Below, in pieces: positions 10,393 through 20,500 of a stretch of DNA of 64,000 bases; position 1 is the stretch's first letter, and each line of letters begins with the position of its first letter. The notes beneath the pieces were generated by a model. It had not been told where the DNA came from. It searched no databases and saw only the letters and a list, made by a program, of their open reading frames with translations. Where the stretch lies: positions 16,492,001 to 16,556,000 of the forward strand of contig CM034411.1 of the NCBI GenBank assembly GCA_019925095.2, in the 5' to 3' direction. This stretch comes from Dendrolimus kikuchii. Lineage: Eukaryota; Arthropoda; Insecta; Lepidoptera; Lasiocampidae. Made by a program: the position numbers and the translations under genes.

Positions 10393-11199
10393 TTATTAAG
10401 TTATTGAACCGATAGCGCTAACTAACAGATAAACTACAGTTAAAAGTACCTCAGAAACCGGGCACAAGTGATACGCCCTTCAAAACACCATTTGGGACGG
10501 CATAAAAAGTGTACAACAAAGAGTAGATTAAAATGCGTACGTTTGTGCGATTAATAAATAATTGGCGAATAGTGTGGTGTGGGGCCCAACGGGTACCTGG
10601 CTAACCAATAAACATCGGTTATCCGCCCGAGACACTTGCCAACCCACAAACATAACTTTGCCGCCCAGCGATAGCGTTGCTGCCCATTAAAAATCACTCC
10701 GCAGCCATTAAAATCAATAAATACTACATTCTTACAACATATATATTGGACACAGTCTAAGATTGGTGTAACTCGATTATAATACACGTCTGAATTGCAA
10801 TATCCTAGCGAATACAGACATTAGCACGTTCAGTTGGAAAATTGGCCATCGGCAAAGTTAGCGTGGCTGTCTGCACGTTATGTAAGTAGTTCAAGGCGGG
10901 TCGTTGACACCAGATATTTGTTGCAGACGCAGACCAGACGGACAAAAAAGTGAAACTTGGGTTTTTACATTCGCATAGAATTTAAAAAAAAAACAAGCAA
11001 TGGCTATACTCTGAATGAGGCATAGCAATGCGATGTAGATATTGTGGATATTTGGTACGGCTGAAAGGATCGTATGACCTTGTATTAAACTGACAGGCAA
11101 CTTGTTGTTTTGGTGTGAACGAATTTTTCTCTTCTTAGTTTAACTGCAGCGCTCAGAGAGCATAAGGACGATTAACCTAATGATCAATTAAACTTATTA
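10393..11199. other. No gene seen
   Basis: AT-rich sequence with only chance ORFs. I recognise neither coding exons nor a repeat family. Confidence 0.5.
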
Positions 11200-12060
11200 T
11201 AACAAACTTGTTTCTAAATATAGAAGATTTAATTTATAACGACCTCGGTTGTAAGAACTTTTTGGTTATAGCGACGTAATAATTAAGCCGATTCAAAGTA
11301 CACTTTTAGAGGAAAGTAATTTGACTATAGCGACTTCGGATATGACGCCGATTTCGAGGATAACGACTAGTTTTTACTAGAAATCCCTTGCAGATATTGC
11401 GACCTAGTCTACATGCAAGGATTGAGTCAACCAACAAGGTTCATTCACAGTATCATAAAATTTTCTTTTATTGACATCCACAGATTAAGCAATTGTAATA
11501 ATACACATTTTTTTTATAAAATGTTTAGGAATGTAAAGTTAAATCTAAAAATCGGTTAGTATTAAGTAGACATTCTCGGCCTTACTTATAATAATCTCGT
11601 TAAGAAACGATTAGGCATCTCTTAAGTAAAAGAATAAGAATCAGACCCTAATCAATGAATATCTTTTCTTTTCACTCATAAACGTGTATTACCTGTTGTT
11701 TACCTAAGAGGAGCACAGATAAACGAAATTTGAATGATTAACGTAGCTTGTACCCAAAATATTCGACTAAAGAGGAGTTTATGGGTAAGATATTCACTAA
11801 TCAGTTGCCGAGCAGTTTCTTTAAATTTAAGAAACGATTATAAGTAAGGCCCTGAGTGTGCGTATTTCGGGACTCTAGGTAGGTAGGGCCTGTCTTTTGC
11901 TAGACAACAATAGTTGTCCAGCAAAAAATATTGTTTTTTTTCTACCATTGTATAATTATGGCGACTTCCGGGTACAGCGGCATAATTATATTGCTCCCAT
12001 CATCGTCGTTATAAACGAAATCCACTGCATATTAATTACGCCTCATTATTTACTTTGCTA
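11200..12060. mobile_element. Degenerate pogo/Tigger-like element
   Basis: Repeated 'ttatagcgac', 'tataacgacc' and 'gacttcggatatgacg' phrases near 11230-11400, and again 'tatggcgacttccgggtac' near 11958, are characteristic of pogo-type (Tc1/mariner superfamily) ends in insects. Boundaries are uncertain and no transposase is readable. A better-preserved pogo-like MITE lies at 47086-47553. Confidence 0.4.
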
Positions 12061-12297
12061 CTGGCTGACGCGAATTACAAGCTTAGAGCTTGTTACATTT
12101 ATTTAGTTGTTCTCTTAATATTTCTTTTTAAGGTTAATAAATAATTTTGTTATGTACCCTCTTATTTCTCAACGATACAATCGGCCATTTCCTTAATTTA
12201 ATGTTACATTTTTATCTATTCTGTGATTAGCGTCTGTTTTATATAGAGTAGTTCTCTATAGTTTACCATAATTTTATGTAATATGATATGGTAGTTG

Positions 12298-12586
12298 TAC
12301 ATACATACATACATAACTTCACGCCAGTTCCCTTGCGGGGTAGGCACGAACAACAGAGCGCCATTCAGGCTTATTCTTACACACCTCACTTGCTTCTTTG
12401 ACATTCATAGCTCTCGTCATGCACGCTCGTCTGTTCTTAAGGCTCCTGACGTCACCTTCTGCTAGTACACGATCAATTTGATCATGGAAGGTGTGTCGTG
12501 GCCTTCCACGACTTCTGCATCCATCCACTTTTGCATTGTATATCTGTTTAGTCATTCTTTCATCATGCCCGAACCACCGCAGCATG
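12298..12586 (-). mobile_element. 5'-truncated LINE copy
   Basis: Minus-oriented copy of the (ATGT)n-tailed LINE, from the CATA microsatellite to 'cgaaccaccgcagcatg'. It encodes MLRWFGHDERM...RSRGRPRHTFHDQIDRV...NKPEWRSVVRAYPARELA with a short in-frame deletion. No unambiguous TSD found. Confidence 0.8.
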
Positions 12587-12812
12587 CAAGTCACCAGTAT
12601 GCAAGTGTACCTAAATAGAAGGGTATTCCAAATTTCAGCCTTATACAATCAACTAGTTATGTTTTATTCACAATTTTGTCCCTTATGTAAAAGTACACTT
12701 TTGTCTGTCCGCTCATTTGTTATAAAGCGCTCGATATAATATTCTATATAATATCTTATATACAATATTATCTAATATTTCCAAACAATGATGTAATAAA
12801 CTCTTGTCATAC

Positions 12813-13150
12813 ATTTTTTTTATTTATTTTTTATTGCCGGAGTTCAGCAGACAGGCAGACGGCCCACTGGATGGAAAGCGGTTACCATCGCCTATGGACA
12901 TTTGCAACACCAAAGGTGCTACAAATGCGCTGCTGCTCTCTTAAGTGAGTCTGGAACCTGGTCTCTAATTGCGGAACACAACTCAAAGTTGTTATGGCGG
13001 CATGCTCTAAACCAGGGGTGGTAGCCGGGCATCGGCATCCAGTCGGGCAAATGCCCTACCACCTGGCTGTGGGTTGTTTAGTCGCCTCTTACGACAGGCC
13101 GCCCGGCCGCAGGAAAATTGTATTCTTTCTCCGTTCCTGCACGGATAAAA
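12813..13150 (-). mobile_element. Near full-length SINE A
   Basis: The best complete copy: T-rich left end (A-tail complement), 'attgccggagttcagcagac' through 'cgcccggccgcagg', 'tgtattctttctccgttcct' and 'gcacggataaaa'. Length ~330 bases. It defines the family termini used for the other copies. Confidence 0.8.
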
Positions 13151-13787
13151 TAACATAACCAATTTAATTAAAATGGTTTATCAATGACTTCAATCCGCTA
13201 TTGGTTGTGCCAATTTGGTAAGTTTCTTACATTGTAAAACTGTTCGAGGGATGGCGAGGTGTGTTAAAACCGTAAGGTTCTCTTATTATAAATATAGTGA
13301 CCAGCTGCTGTTCTTTTATTACCATAAACCCTTCTGAGTTGTTGCAAATATTACACTAGCGCGCGCTACGAATATTTCATGAATTGGTTACACGAATGGT
13401 GTAGTTCCTGATTATACATTTTTTTTGCAATTTTCTCATCAACCGCACAACGTTTTTCCAAAATTTAAATACATATACGCAAAACCAAAAAACTTGCGTA
13501 AACGCAACGTGAGCATTATAATACAGCCTCGTTCGTATTATTTCGTAATTTGATAGGTTTCGCAACGCATTTGCAACTCCGCCAAGGCCGGTTATGAGCC
13601 AGCTGAGGTTATCACCAAGCGTCGTCGACAACCGGCTATTTCACATGGGACATCGAGCAGGCCTTGGCTTCAACGCTATGCGGGTTTAATAGCGTCTAGA
13701 CTAGACGCATAAATAGCTAAAAAATATACTCATTTTAAATATATTAATAAACGAAATTACATATTAGGACTTTCAATTTATGACTGA

Positions 13788-13989
13788 CTAGCGGCCCGGC
13801 GCGGTTTCACCCGCGCTCTGTCCCGCACCCGTGGTATTATATATAGCGTCATGTTCTATAGCCTATGACACTCCCTGTTAACGTAGCTTTCTAACAGTAA
13901 AAGAATTTTTAAAATCGGTTTAGTAGATCCAGAGATTACCCCCTACAACGTCACAAACTCACAAACTTTACCCCTTTATAATATTAGTA
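13788..13989 (-). mobile_element. Helitron-like element, minus-oriented
   Basis: On the minus strand it ends '...gaaaccgcgccgggccgCTAG' followed by T, like the other Helitron-like copies. Its 5' side ('tactaatattataaagggg') directly abuts the plus-oriented element at 13990. Internal 'aaaccgattttaaaaattc' is a common motif of such elements. No coding capacity. Confidence 0.55.
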
Positions 13990-14583
13990 TCTTATATATA
14001 AAATTCTCGTGTCACAATGTTCGTTCCCATACTCCTCCGAAACGGCTCGACCGATTCTCGTGAAATTTTTTATTCATATTCAGTAAGTCTGAGAATCGGC
14101 TACTATCTATTTTTCAAACCCCTAAGTGATAAGGGGAGTTCACCCCATTTTTTTTATGGATAATTTTTTTCATTATTATGTGGCATTGAAAAATACATAC
14201 AACCTTAAATTTTCACTTTTCTATCACCAACCCCTGCTTTTTAATAGCGATATTAGTATTTTAATAATTTTCTACTGGGATGATTTAGATTCAAATTTGG
14301 ACCAAGTAGATGGCGCTGCAATCGGGTACAAGAATTTAGGTGTTTTTTTGTTGTTTTATGTGTTCAAGTTTGTCCGGAATGGTTTAAATTAACAATTAGA
14401 CTCAGTAGGTGGCGTCGCGATACTTCTCCTAAACGGTGGGCCTGATTTTAGTGACATTTATTGTTTGTTCAAGTAGATTTAAGAATAGTTTAGATCAACA
14501 TTTGGTCCCGGTAGATGGCGCTGCAATCGGGTTCGAGATTTTTATTTTTTAAAGGCAGGACAATGTCTGCCGGGTACAGCTAG
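13990..14583 (+). mobile_element. Helitron-like non-autonomous element
   Basis: Starts 'tcttatatataaaattctcg' after an A and ends 'gccgggtacagCTAG' before a T. The interior has three related blocks containing 'gtagatggcgctgcaatcgg' or 'gtaggtggcgtcgcgat', i.e. internal reiteration. No Rep/Hel ORF. Shares ends and motifs with 8412-8611. Confidence 0.6.
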
Positions 14584-14849
14584 TAGAAGTATAGATTTAA
14601 GTTTAAAAAATATATCTTGCGCAAGTTCCCAACTGACAGCGACTTGGGACTTATAAGAGTTTACCTCTAGTTTTAGCCTTTTGTTTTAAAAGCAGGCGCT
14701 AATTCAGGTTTCATTGTACAACATCTTTATGTTAGTGCCTCTCTATTTGCCTCCGGAAGATTCACTGCATTTTATATCGCAAACTATCCCATCTCACGGC
14801 ATGAGAAGTATTTATGTCGATTTTCGGTGTTATAACTATATTTAAACTA

Positions 14850-15148
14850 TTTTTTTTTTATTGCAGGAGTTCAGCAGACAGGCAGATGGCCCACTTGATG
14901 GAAAGCGGTTACGATCGCCTATGGACATTTCAATACACCAGAGGTGCTACAAATGCGCTGCTGCTCTCTTAAGGGAGACTGGAACCTGGTTACTAATGCC
15001 GGAACACAACTCAAGGTTGTTATAGCGACATACTTAAGACTAGGGGTGGTAGCCATCCAGTCGGGCAAATGCCCTACCACCTGGCTGTGGGTTGTTTAGT
15101 CGTCTCTTACGACAGGCCGCCCGGCCGCAGGAAATTTGCACGGATGAA
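14850..15148 (-). mobile_element. SINE A copy
   Basis: Minus-oriented copy from poly-T and 'attgcaggagttcagcag' to 'ccggccgcaggaaatttgc' and 'acggatgaaa'. It lacks the 'ttctttctccgttcct' block near its 5' end. Confidence 0.78.
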
Positions 15149-15461
15149 AGCAATAATTTACAGCAAATCCAATACTCCAGTAGTTTTTCTGTGAAAACTT
15201 ATCAGATACAGATCGAGTTACTGTAGCATTTTCTTATAGCTATAAACTTGAGAAATGATTGGTCTTCCGTACAAACTTTCCTCCTCTATTTTAACCCGTT
15301 CTAGTTTTATTTATCTACCCCCTGTATATCTATCTGAAAACTACATAAATGACAAAAATGGAAAACAATGACCGAAGTGACTGAAATGACCAAAATGGAA
15401 AATCACCAAAAAAACCTATCCTACTTTCTGGGATAACTTTTATATAAATCTATTCCATTAT

Positions 15462-15804
15462 ACATACATAACTTCACGCCACTTTCCTTGCGGGGTAGGC
15501 ACGAACAACAGAGCGCCATTTAGGCTTATTCTTACACACCTCACTCGCTTCTTTGACATTCATAGCTCTTGTCATGCACGCTCGTCTGTTCTTAAGGCTC
15601 CTGACATCACCTTCTGCTAGTACACGATCGATTTGATCATGGAAGGTGTATCGTGGCCTTCCACGACTTCTGCATCCATCCGCTTTTGCATTGTATATCT
15701 GTTTAGTTATTCTTTCCACATGCCCGAACCACCGGAGCATTCTTTTCCTTACCTTCACCCCGACACTCTCTTTCAGACTAACCTAACGCTCCATTCGCTC
15801 TATA
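15462..15804 (-). mobile_element. 5'-truncated LINE copy with 7-bp TSD
   Basis: Minus-oriented copy of the (ATGT)n LINE encoding KVRKRMLRWFGHVERI...RSRGRPRYTFHDQIDRV...VVRAYPARKVA. CCATTAT repeats at 15455-15461 and 15805-15811. It splits an older interspersed repeat that resumes at 15805. Confidence 0.82.
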
Positions 15805-16085
15805 CCATTATCCGGGATGAAAAGTAGCCCTTGTCCATCCTCGGTATTAAAATACATATATACCGAATTTCATCTAAATCGACCCAATAGTATTTCCGTA
15901 AAAGCATAACAAACAGAGACACAAATATATTTTTATCCCGGAAACTATCCCATTTTTCGGGATAAAAAGTATCCCATGTTCATCCTCGGCATCGAAAATA
16001 TATATACTGAGTTTCAGCCAAATCGGTCCAGTAGTTTTCCGTGAAAACGTGGCAGACAGAGTTGCATTTATCATGTTAATAGGGA
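15805..16085 (-). repeat. Interspersed repeat, minus copy
   Basis: In reverse complement it reads '...cgttttcacggaaaactactg', 'gaccgatttggctgaaactc' and 'tcgatgccgagga', like 6106-6310. The '(c)cgggataaaaagta' motif occurs twice. Confidence 0.5.
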
Positions 16086-16393
16086 TTTGTAATATTTATT
16101 AGGAAATTGTACATAATTTAAACTTTTGTGTATAGTAAAGAAAATAAATAAATAATGTAGTTTAAGTATGTTTATTTATGATATACTTACTTAATGATCT
16201 GCACCACCTACATCGCCAGATTAGGTTAAACTATTCATTAAGTTAGGTTGCCTGGAAGAGATTGCTTGAAGCGATAAGGCCGCCTATTGTTTCTACCATG
16301 ACAATATTGTAATTGTGTATTTTTGATATTGTATATTTGGTGAGCAATAAAGTGTTATCTATCTATCAATATATAATTTTCTGTTATAACATT

Positions 16394-16893
16394 TTTTTCA
16401 ACACACTTGCTCATAAAGTGGCTCTATGGTCACCGCTATTAGGCACAGAATGACACCCATAATCAAACTGTGACTAAAAAACATTATAACTCACTAGTGA
16501 GTTATAGATTTTTTTTTTAATTATATTGGTTGAGTTGCTTTGTTCTTAAAAAAGTTTTTATTCAAAAAAAAGATCGCGTTCTATAGAACAAATAAATTAA
16601 TGTTCCTATTGCTTGCTCATTTCATGCAACTTCTTATTTAAATAGATAATTTTAAGTCGTACGTGTTTTATAAATAAAACTTTCACTCATATATAACTTT
16701 TTTTATCTACTAAATAAAATGAGATTTTGTTGTTATTTTATTCACAAGTGTGTTGAAAAACGTCGTATGATACACGTGTGTATTGATGATGACCGTCCTC
16801 GGCTCTCTTAAGACCCTCGCCTACGGCTCGAGTCTCAATGGCGCCTCGGCGGTAATCACCAATGTTACACACTAGTACCATAATGTACTATTA
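16394..16893 (+). mobile_element. Composite inverted-repeat element C, copy 1
   Basis: A ~500-base unit almost identical to 44174-44677. Part 1 is bounded by 'tttttcaacacacttg' and its inverse 'caagtgtgttgaaaaa' (ending 16760). Part 2 (16761-16893) is a foldback whose arms contain 'ttgatgatgaccgtcctcgg' and 'gcctcggcggtaatcaccaa'. Both copies share the same junction and the same right end 'aatgtactatta', so the whole moves as one unit. A perfect palindrome sits at 16485-16506. No ORF of note. Superfamily unknown. Confidence 0.7.
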
Positions 16894-17389
16894 ATGGGGC
16901 CTGTGACAAAATTTACATTTGAAATTAGATCTAATATGATTGATATCTTAAATAATATAAGGAGTTGGTTGAAAGGTTTAATATTGTGTTTCTATAAAAA
17001 CAAGAACGGACTGATGACGCCAAATGTCATTGCAGAGTGTGTTCAACGGATATTAGACGGTTCATTTTTCTTTCAATTTAGATGAGTCCATATACACAAA
17101 GTTGAATCATTCAATGTAAATGAATATCGTCGTGTCCTCTTAGTTCTGCGCCTTTCAATCATACTGATTCAATTCGATTAAAAGGTTATAAGGGTTCATT
17201 CGTTGTTATTCCGACGTTTGGACCACTTTTCTGTAACCGTGATCACGAAAGACAAAGATGTCAAGTGTCAATGAGTAACGATTGAGTTATTAATTAGCCT
17301 ATCCAACTTGTTAATTTTAATTAAGTTTAATTTTTGTTATGGTTATTATTTATATTACTCTATGGCAGCGTAATCTAATTTACCACCGC

Positions 17390-17656
17390 GAGTTTTTTGG
17401 CGGGAACTGAAAGGCGACGTTGTGTTGTGCAGTTTTATTTTCTAAAAATGTGTAAAATTACTCTAAAATTAACAATAGTCGTAGGATATTTTTTGAGTAG
17501 TAATTATATGTTTTTGCGAGAAATGTGAACTATATAGCCAAATGTGGCCTTTCGAGTTTTCACAAGAACTCCGTTGAATGACGTTCATTGTAGTCTACAA
17601 TACAACGGCGTCTGGCTTAAAGGCCTAATTGCCAAGCCTTAAACTTTAAAAAAAAA
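17390..17656 (+). mobile_element. Retroposon F copy 2, TSD-flanked
   Basis: Starts 'gagttttttggcgggaactg' and ends 'gcctaattgccaagccttaa' plus an A-rich tail, with a ~65-base internal deletion relative to copy 1. The direct repeat TTACCACCGC flanks it (17380-17389 and 17657-17666). It is inserted in or beside the R1-like fragment that starts at 17657. Confidence 0.75.
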
Positions 17657-17955
17657 TTACCACCGCACTATTGCCAGTTCGGTGTCACCGTCGAATAGGA
17701 GGACTACGTCATCGGCATAGGGCTGGTAATAGACTCTCCAACTTGTGCAAGAGCGGATCCAATAATAAGTCCCCAAGAATCGAGCCATCCATCCATTCTG
17801 TGTAGCCCTAGTGACTTGCCCGCCTGCGTATCTGACTGTTGCCAGTCTGTTCTGCAGGTAACTGCCCAACACCGTCTAGATATTTACTGGGCAGTTATTT
17901 TCGGCCACCAAGCGTTATCGAACGCTCCCTCATGTCTAATGAGACCAAGGTCACA
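17657..17955 (-). mobile_element. R1-like LINE reverse transcriptase fragment
   Basis: The minus strand, with one frame break, gives EGAFDNAWWPKI, then GSYLQNRLATVRYAGGQVTRA, a degraded middle, and QPYADDVVLLFDGDTEL. These are RT blocks 3-5, including the catalytic YADD, of R1-clade non-LTR retrotransposons (family knowledge). The canonical glycine-rich 'CPQGSIGGP' block between them is corrupted. A 5'- and 3'-truncated relic. Confidence 0.7.
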
Positions 17956-18072
17956 AGTCGCTTTTCCGACAACCTTTCTAATATGTGACCCACAAAAAAA
18001 TTGTCTATACTTTTGACCACACCCATCTACTCTTTATGTATTTCGATGCGTTAAATCCGAATCTGGTGTAAG

Positions 18073-18115
18073 TTTGGTCTATACACCCTTAAATTTTGAG
18101 GGTGTATGGACCAAA
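18073..18115. repeat. Short hairpin-forming inverted repeat
   Basis: Two 18-base arms, 'tttggtctatacaccctt' and 'gagggtgtatggaccaaa', pair with two mismatches around a ~7-base loop. Function unknown; possibly a MITE solo end. Confidence 0.6.
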
Positions 18116-18493
18116 TGACCTGATCTGGGGGTCAGTGTAATTAATTATGTTTACTAGTTGCAAGTCAAAAACTTAAGAAGATACTTGTTTTTTTTACTGG
18201 GCGATTATCATGCCTTCTATGCCAAAAACGTACATGCATCAAAATTGATAAACAACGCAGAATTGAGACAGCGGTCGGCCGTGTTGCCGATTTCGCAACA
18301 AATTCGCAACGCCATGAAGGCTGACAACGGGCCCGAAAAGGTTATAGACGAAAATTAATTACTTAATTCGACGTGTATGTGTTTGTCAATCGGCTGTCTC
18401 TGGCCACGACGATGGCGAGCCGTCTAGACGAAGTCGAAAGGATTATGACAGGGCCGAGACGCCCGCGCTCCCGACACGCGTTCACACCACCAA

Positions 18494-18982
18494 CAGGGCG
18501 TTCCATTAGTAGTTCACAACGCCCAAAACACCCAGTTAGCCGTTCCACAAGGCGACCGCGATCGTTGTGGTCGTGGTGAAAACGTCACTAATGACATTTT
18601 CGATCACACAATGCTCACGACGACCCATGTCATTAGGTGGGTCGAATAGCCGTTCTACTTGGGTTTACGATTGTTACGCCAAGAAGCAAGTGGAACGGGA
18701 AAACTCGCGGTCGTGAACGTGGTCTAGAACTAAGAACTACGTTCCATTAGCGACTCACAACGACCGCGTTTTTTCCCGTTCCACTTGCCGGCGTTACAAT
18801 CGTATACCCAAGTGGAACGGCTATTCGACCCACCTCTTGACATGGGTCGTTGTGAGCGTTGTGTGATCGAAAATGATGACGTTATTAGTGACGTTTTCGC
18901 CACGACCACAACGACCGCGGTCGCCTTGTGGAACGGCTAACGGAGCATTTTGGGCGTTGTGAGCTACTAATGGAATACCCTG
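18494..18982. mobile_element. 489-bp foldback element
   Basis: Two ~230-base arms in inverted orientation. The left arm begins 'cagggcgttccattagtag' and the right arm ends with the inverse 'ctactaatggaataccctg'. Matching landmarks occur in mirrored order: acaaggcgaccgcg / cgcggtcgccttgt, gatcacacaatgctc / gagcgttgtgtgatc, and ggtgggtcgaatagccg / cggctattcgaccca. The centre is about 18730 ('tctagaactaagaac'). Sub-motifs such as 'gttccacttg' recur inside each arm. No coding capacity. Most likely a foldback-type or long-TIR MITE. No TSD recognised. Confidence 0.75.
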
Positions 18983-19360
18983 CAAAAGGCAAAACGACGA
19001 AGCTGTGGGCTGGTGTCTATTCATGTTCTCTAATACCAACATTTTGATCAGTATAAACTTTTATGTACCTGACGACTGCACCCGTGGTATACAACGCAAG
19101 TTGTTTGCAGAGCTGACCAGTAGAACCAATGTGATTCTACAGTCACCTTTATTAACCTGGAGCCTATAATATTATCTTTTAAAAATCGCCAACCAAATCG
19201 TCTCAAACGTAGATTTGCCTGATTTCGGTATTCTGGAGTGTAATAAGGCGGAAAGTCACTGCCGGTGTCTGTTTTCCCAAACCTACAGCCTCGGTGTCTT
19301 TAAGGCCCGTGTTAATAGGTACTAGGTCAGCGTGCTCCATCTTAGAGCATAATTATTAGA

Positions 19361-19615
19361 CGGCCTCTGTGGTTGAGCGGGCTAAGCTTTTGACGACTTA
19401 TCTCGCTGCAATGCAAAGGCTCCGGGTTCGATTCCTGGTATGGTAAATTTCGGAAATTAATTTTCTTCGTTATTTACCATGGTCTGGGTGTCTGAGATCG
19501 GCCCCAGAGTAGTCCGTTGTATATTACCCATAACATAAGCGTAACTTGCTTAATTTGGGGATATACAATATGTGTTTGTCTGCCGATTATTTATTATTAT
19601 TTATTTAATTATCTT
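19361..19615 (+). mobile_element. tRNA-derived SINE
   Basis: The head carries polymerase III-type boxes: A box 'tggttgagcggg' (19370-19381) and B box 'ggttcgattcc' (19425-19435), in a tRNA-like ~75-base head starting 'ggcctctgtggttgagcggg'. A non-tRNA body ('ggtctgggtgtctgagatcg') and a TTATTATTTA tail follow. There is no recognisable cloverleaf 3' acceptor end, so it is a SINE, not a functional tRNA gene. Confidence 0.8.
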
Positions 19616-20011
19616 CGCTCCACGTCGGGTGAGATAATGGCCAAATGCGAACCTATACTGTAATTTAAAAAAAAACTGAGAATTCCTACCCTATCTTTAC
19701 AAATAATTATAAACGAAAAATCGAGAAATAAATGTTTAAAATTTTCAATATTCATTTCGGCTACGCCATTTCTGCTAATACCAATTTTTTTTCTACTAAT
19801 ATTATCATAGAGAAGAAATTGTGATTTAGTAGAATAAGAATTTTTGACACTACTGCAATGGAATCATAATTTGAATATATTCGCAACACTAAAATATTAA
19901 AATAGCAGAAGTGGGCCCCAGAACCCTTCGGATATTGAACCAGATTTGCGAAATTAATGTAAATTTAGATATTTTCACACGACTATGGAAATTCACAGAA
20001 AGTGCATTTAA

Positions 20012-20219
20012 CCCTTCAGCTCACTATTAGCACATATGTGTCCGCGATGAGAGTGCAGATCGCGTTTGTGCACGTGATCGTTAATTGTGTTGTTGTCTCA
20101 CTCTGTTTATATAGGAGTTGTATGATTTGTATGAAATGGGTATATTTTCTTGGTATATTACGACATAGTGATAGTGTTAGTCTTGCGGCTTTTTGGTATA
20201 TCGATAATTGTCTTAAGAG
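20012..20219 (+). mobile_element. piggyBac-like MITE, copy 1
   Basis: A 208-base unit starting CCCTTCAGCTC and ending CTTAAGAG, flanked by TTAA on both sides (20008-20011 and 20220-20223). Copies at 43014-43221 and 44869-45063 have the same structure. The TTAA target and CCC-type ends fit the piggyBac superfamily. No transposase. An open frame across the unit is shared by copies 1 and 2 but has no recognisable domain. Confidence 0.75.
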
Positions 20220-20309
20220 TTAAGAGTATTACTCAAGGACAGGCTAAGGATAAGGTCGCTTTAGTCAAAAGACTGTTATCACCTTGTAATTGGGTGGAAT
20301 AAATAATTT

Positions 20310-20500
20310 TTATTAGTTTTAGCATGGACGTCGCAAGTAACCGAAAATCCGGGATTATAAGTAGCCTATGTGCTATTCCAGACTGTAATCTATCTCTTTG
20401 TCAAATATCATCCAGATCAGTTCAGCCGTTCTGGCGTGATTGGGCAACAAACATCCATCCAAACTTTCACATTTATTATAATAGTAAGATTTTAGACTAA
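20310..20500 (-). repeat. Interspersed repeat, minus copy
   Basis: The reverse complement contains 'aatgtgaaagtttggatgga', 'ccagaacggctgaactgat' and 'agcacataggctact', closely similar to 34195-34385 (plus). A common non-coding lepidopteran interspersed family, probably Helitron-like. Confidence 0.55.

Noticed and set aside
13377..13631. 84-aa minus ORF with LGGVANALRNL, weakly like a LINE C-terminus
   Set aside because: Resemblance to R1-type 'LGGP..RR.Y' blocks is only a few residues; not supportable.
19361..19436. Possible functional tRNA gene
   Set aside because: A and B boxes are present, but there is no complete cloverleaf or acceptor stem, and a SINE body with a TTATTATT tail follows.
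20002..20223. Open frame across the piggyBac-like MITE, conserved in copy 2
   Set aside because: Copies 1 and 2 are nearly identical DNA, so shared openness is expected. Copy 3 is altered, there is no known domain, and the frame includes the TIRs.
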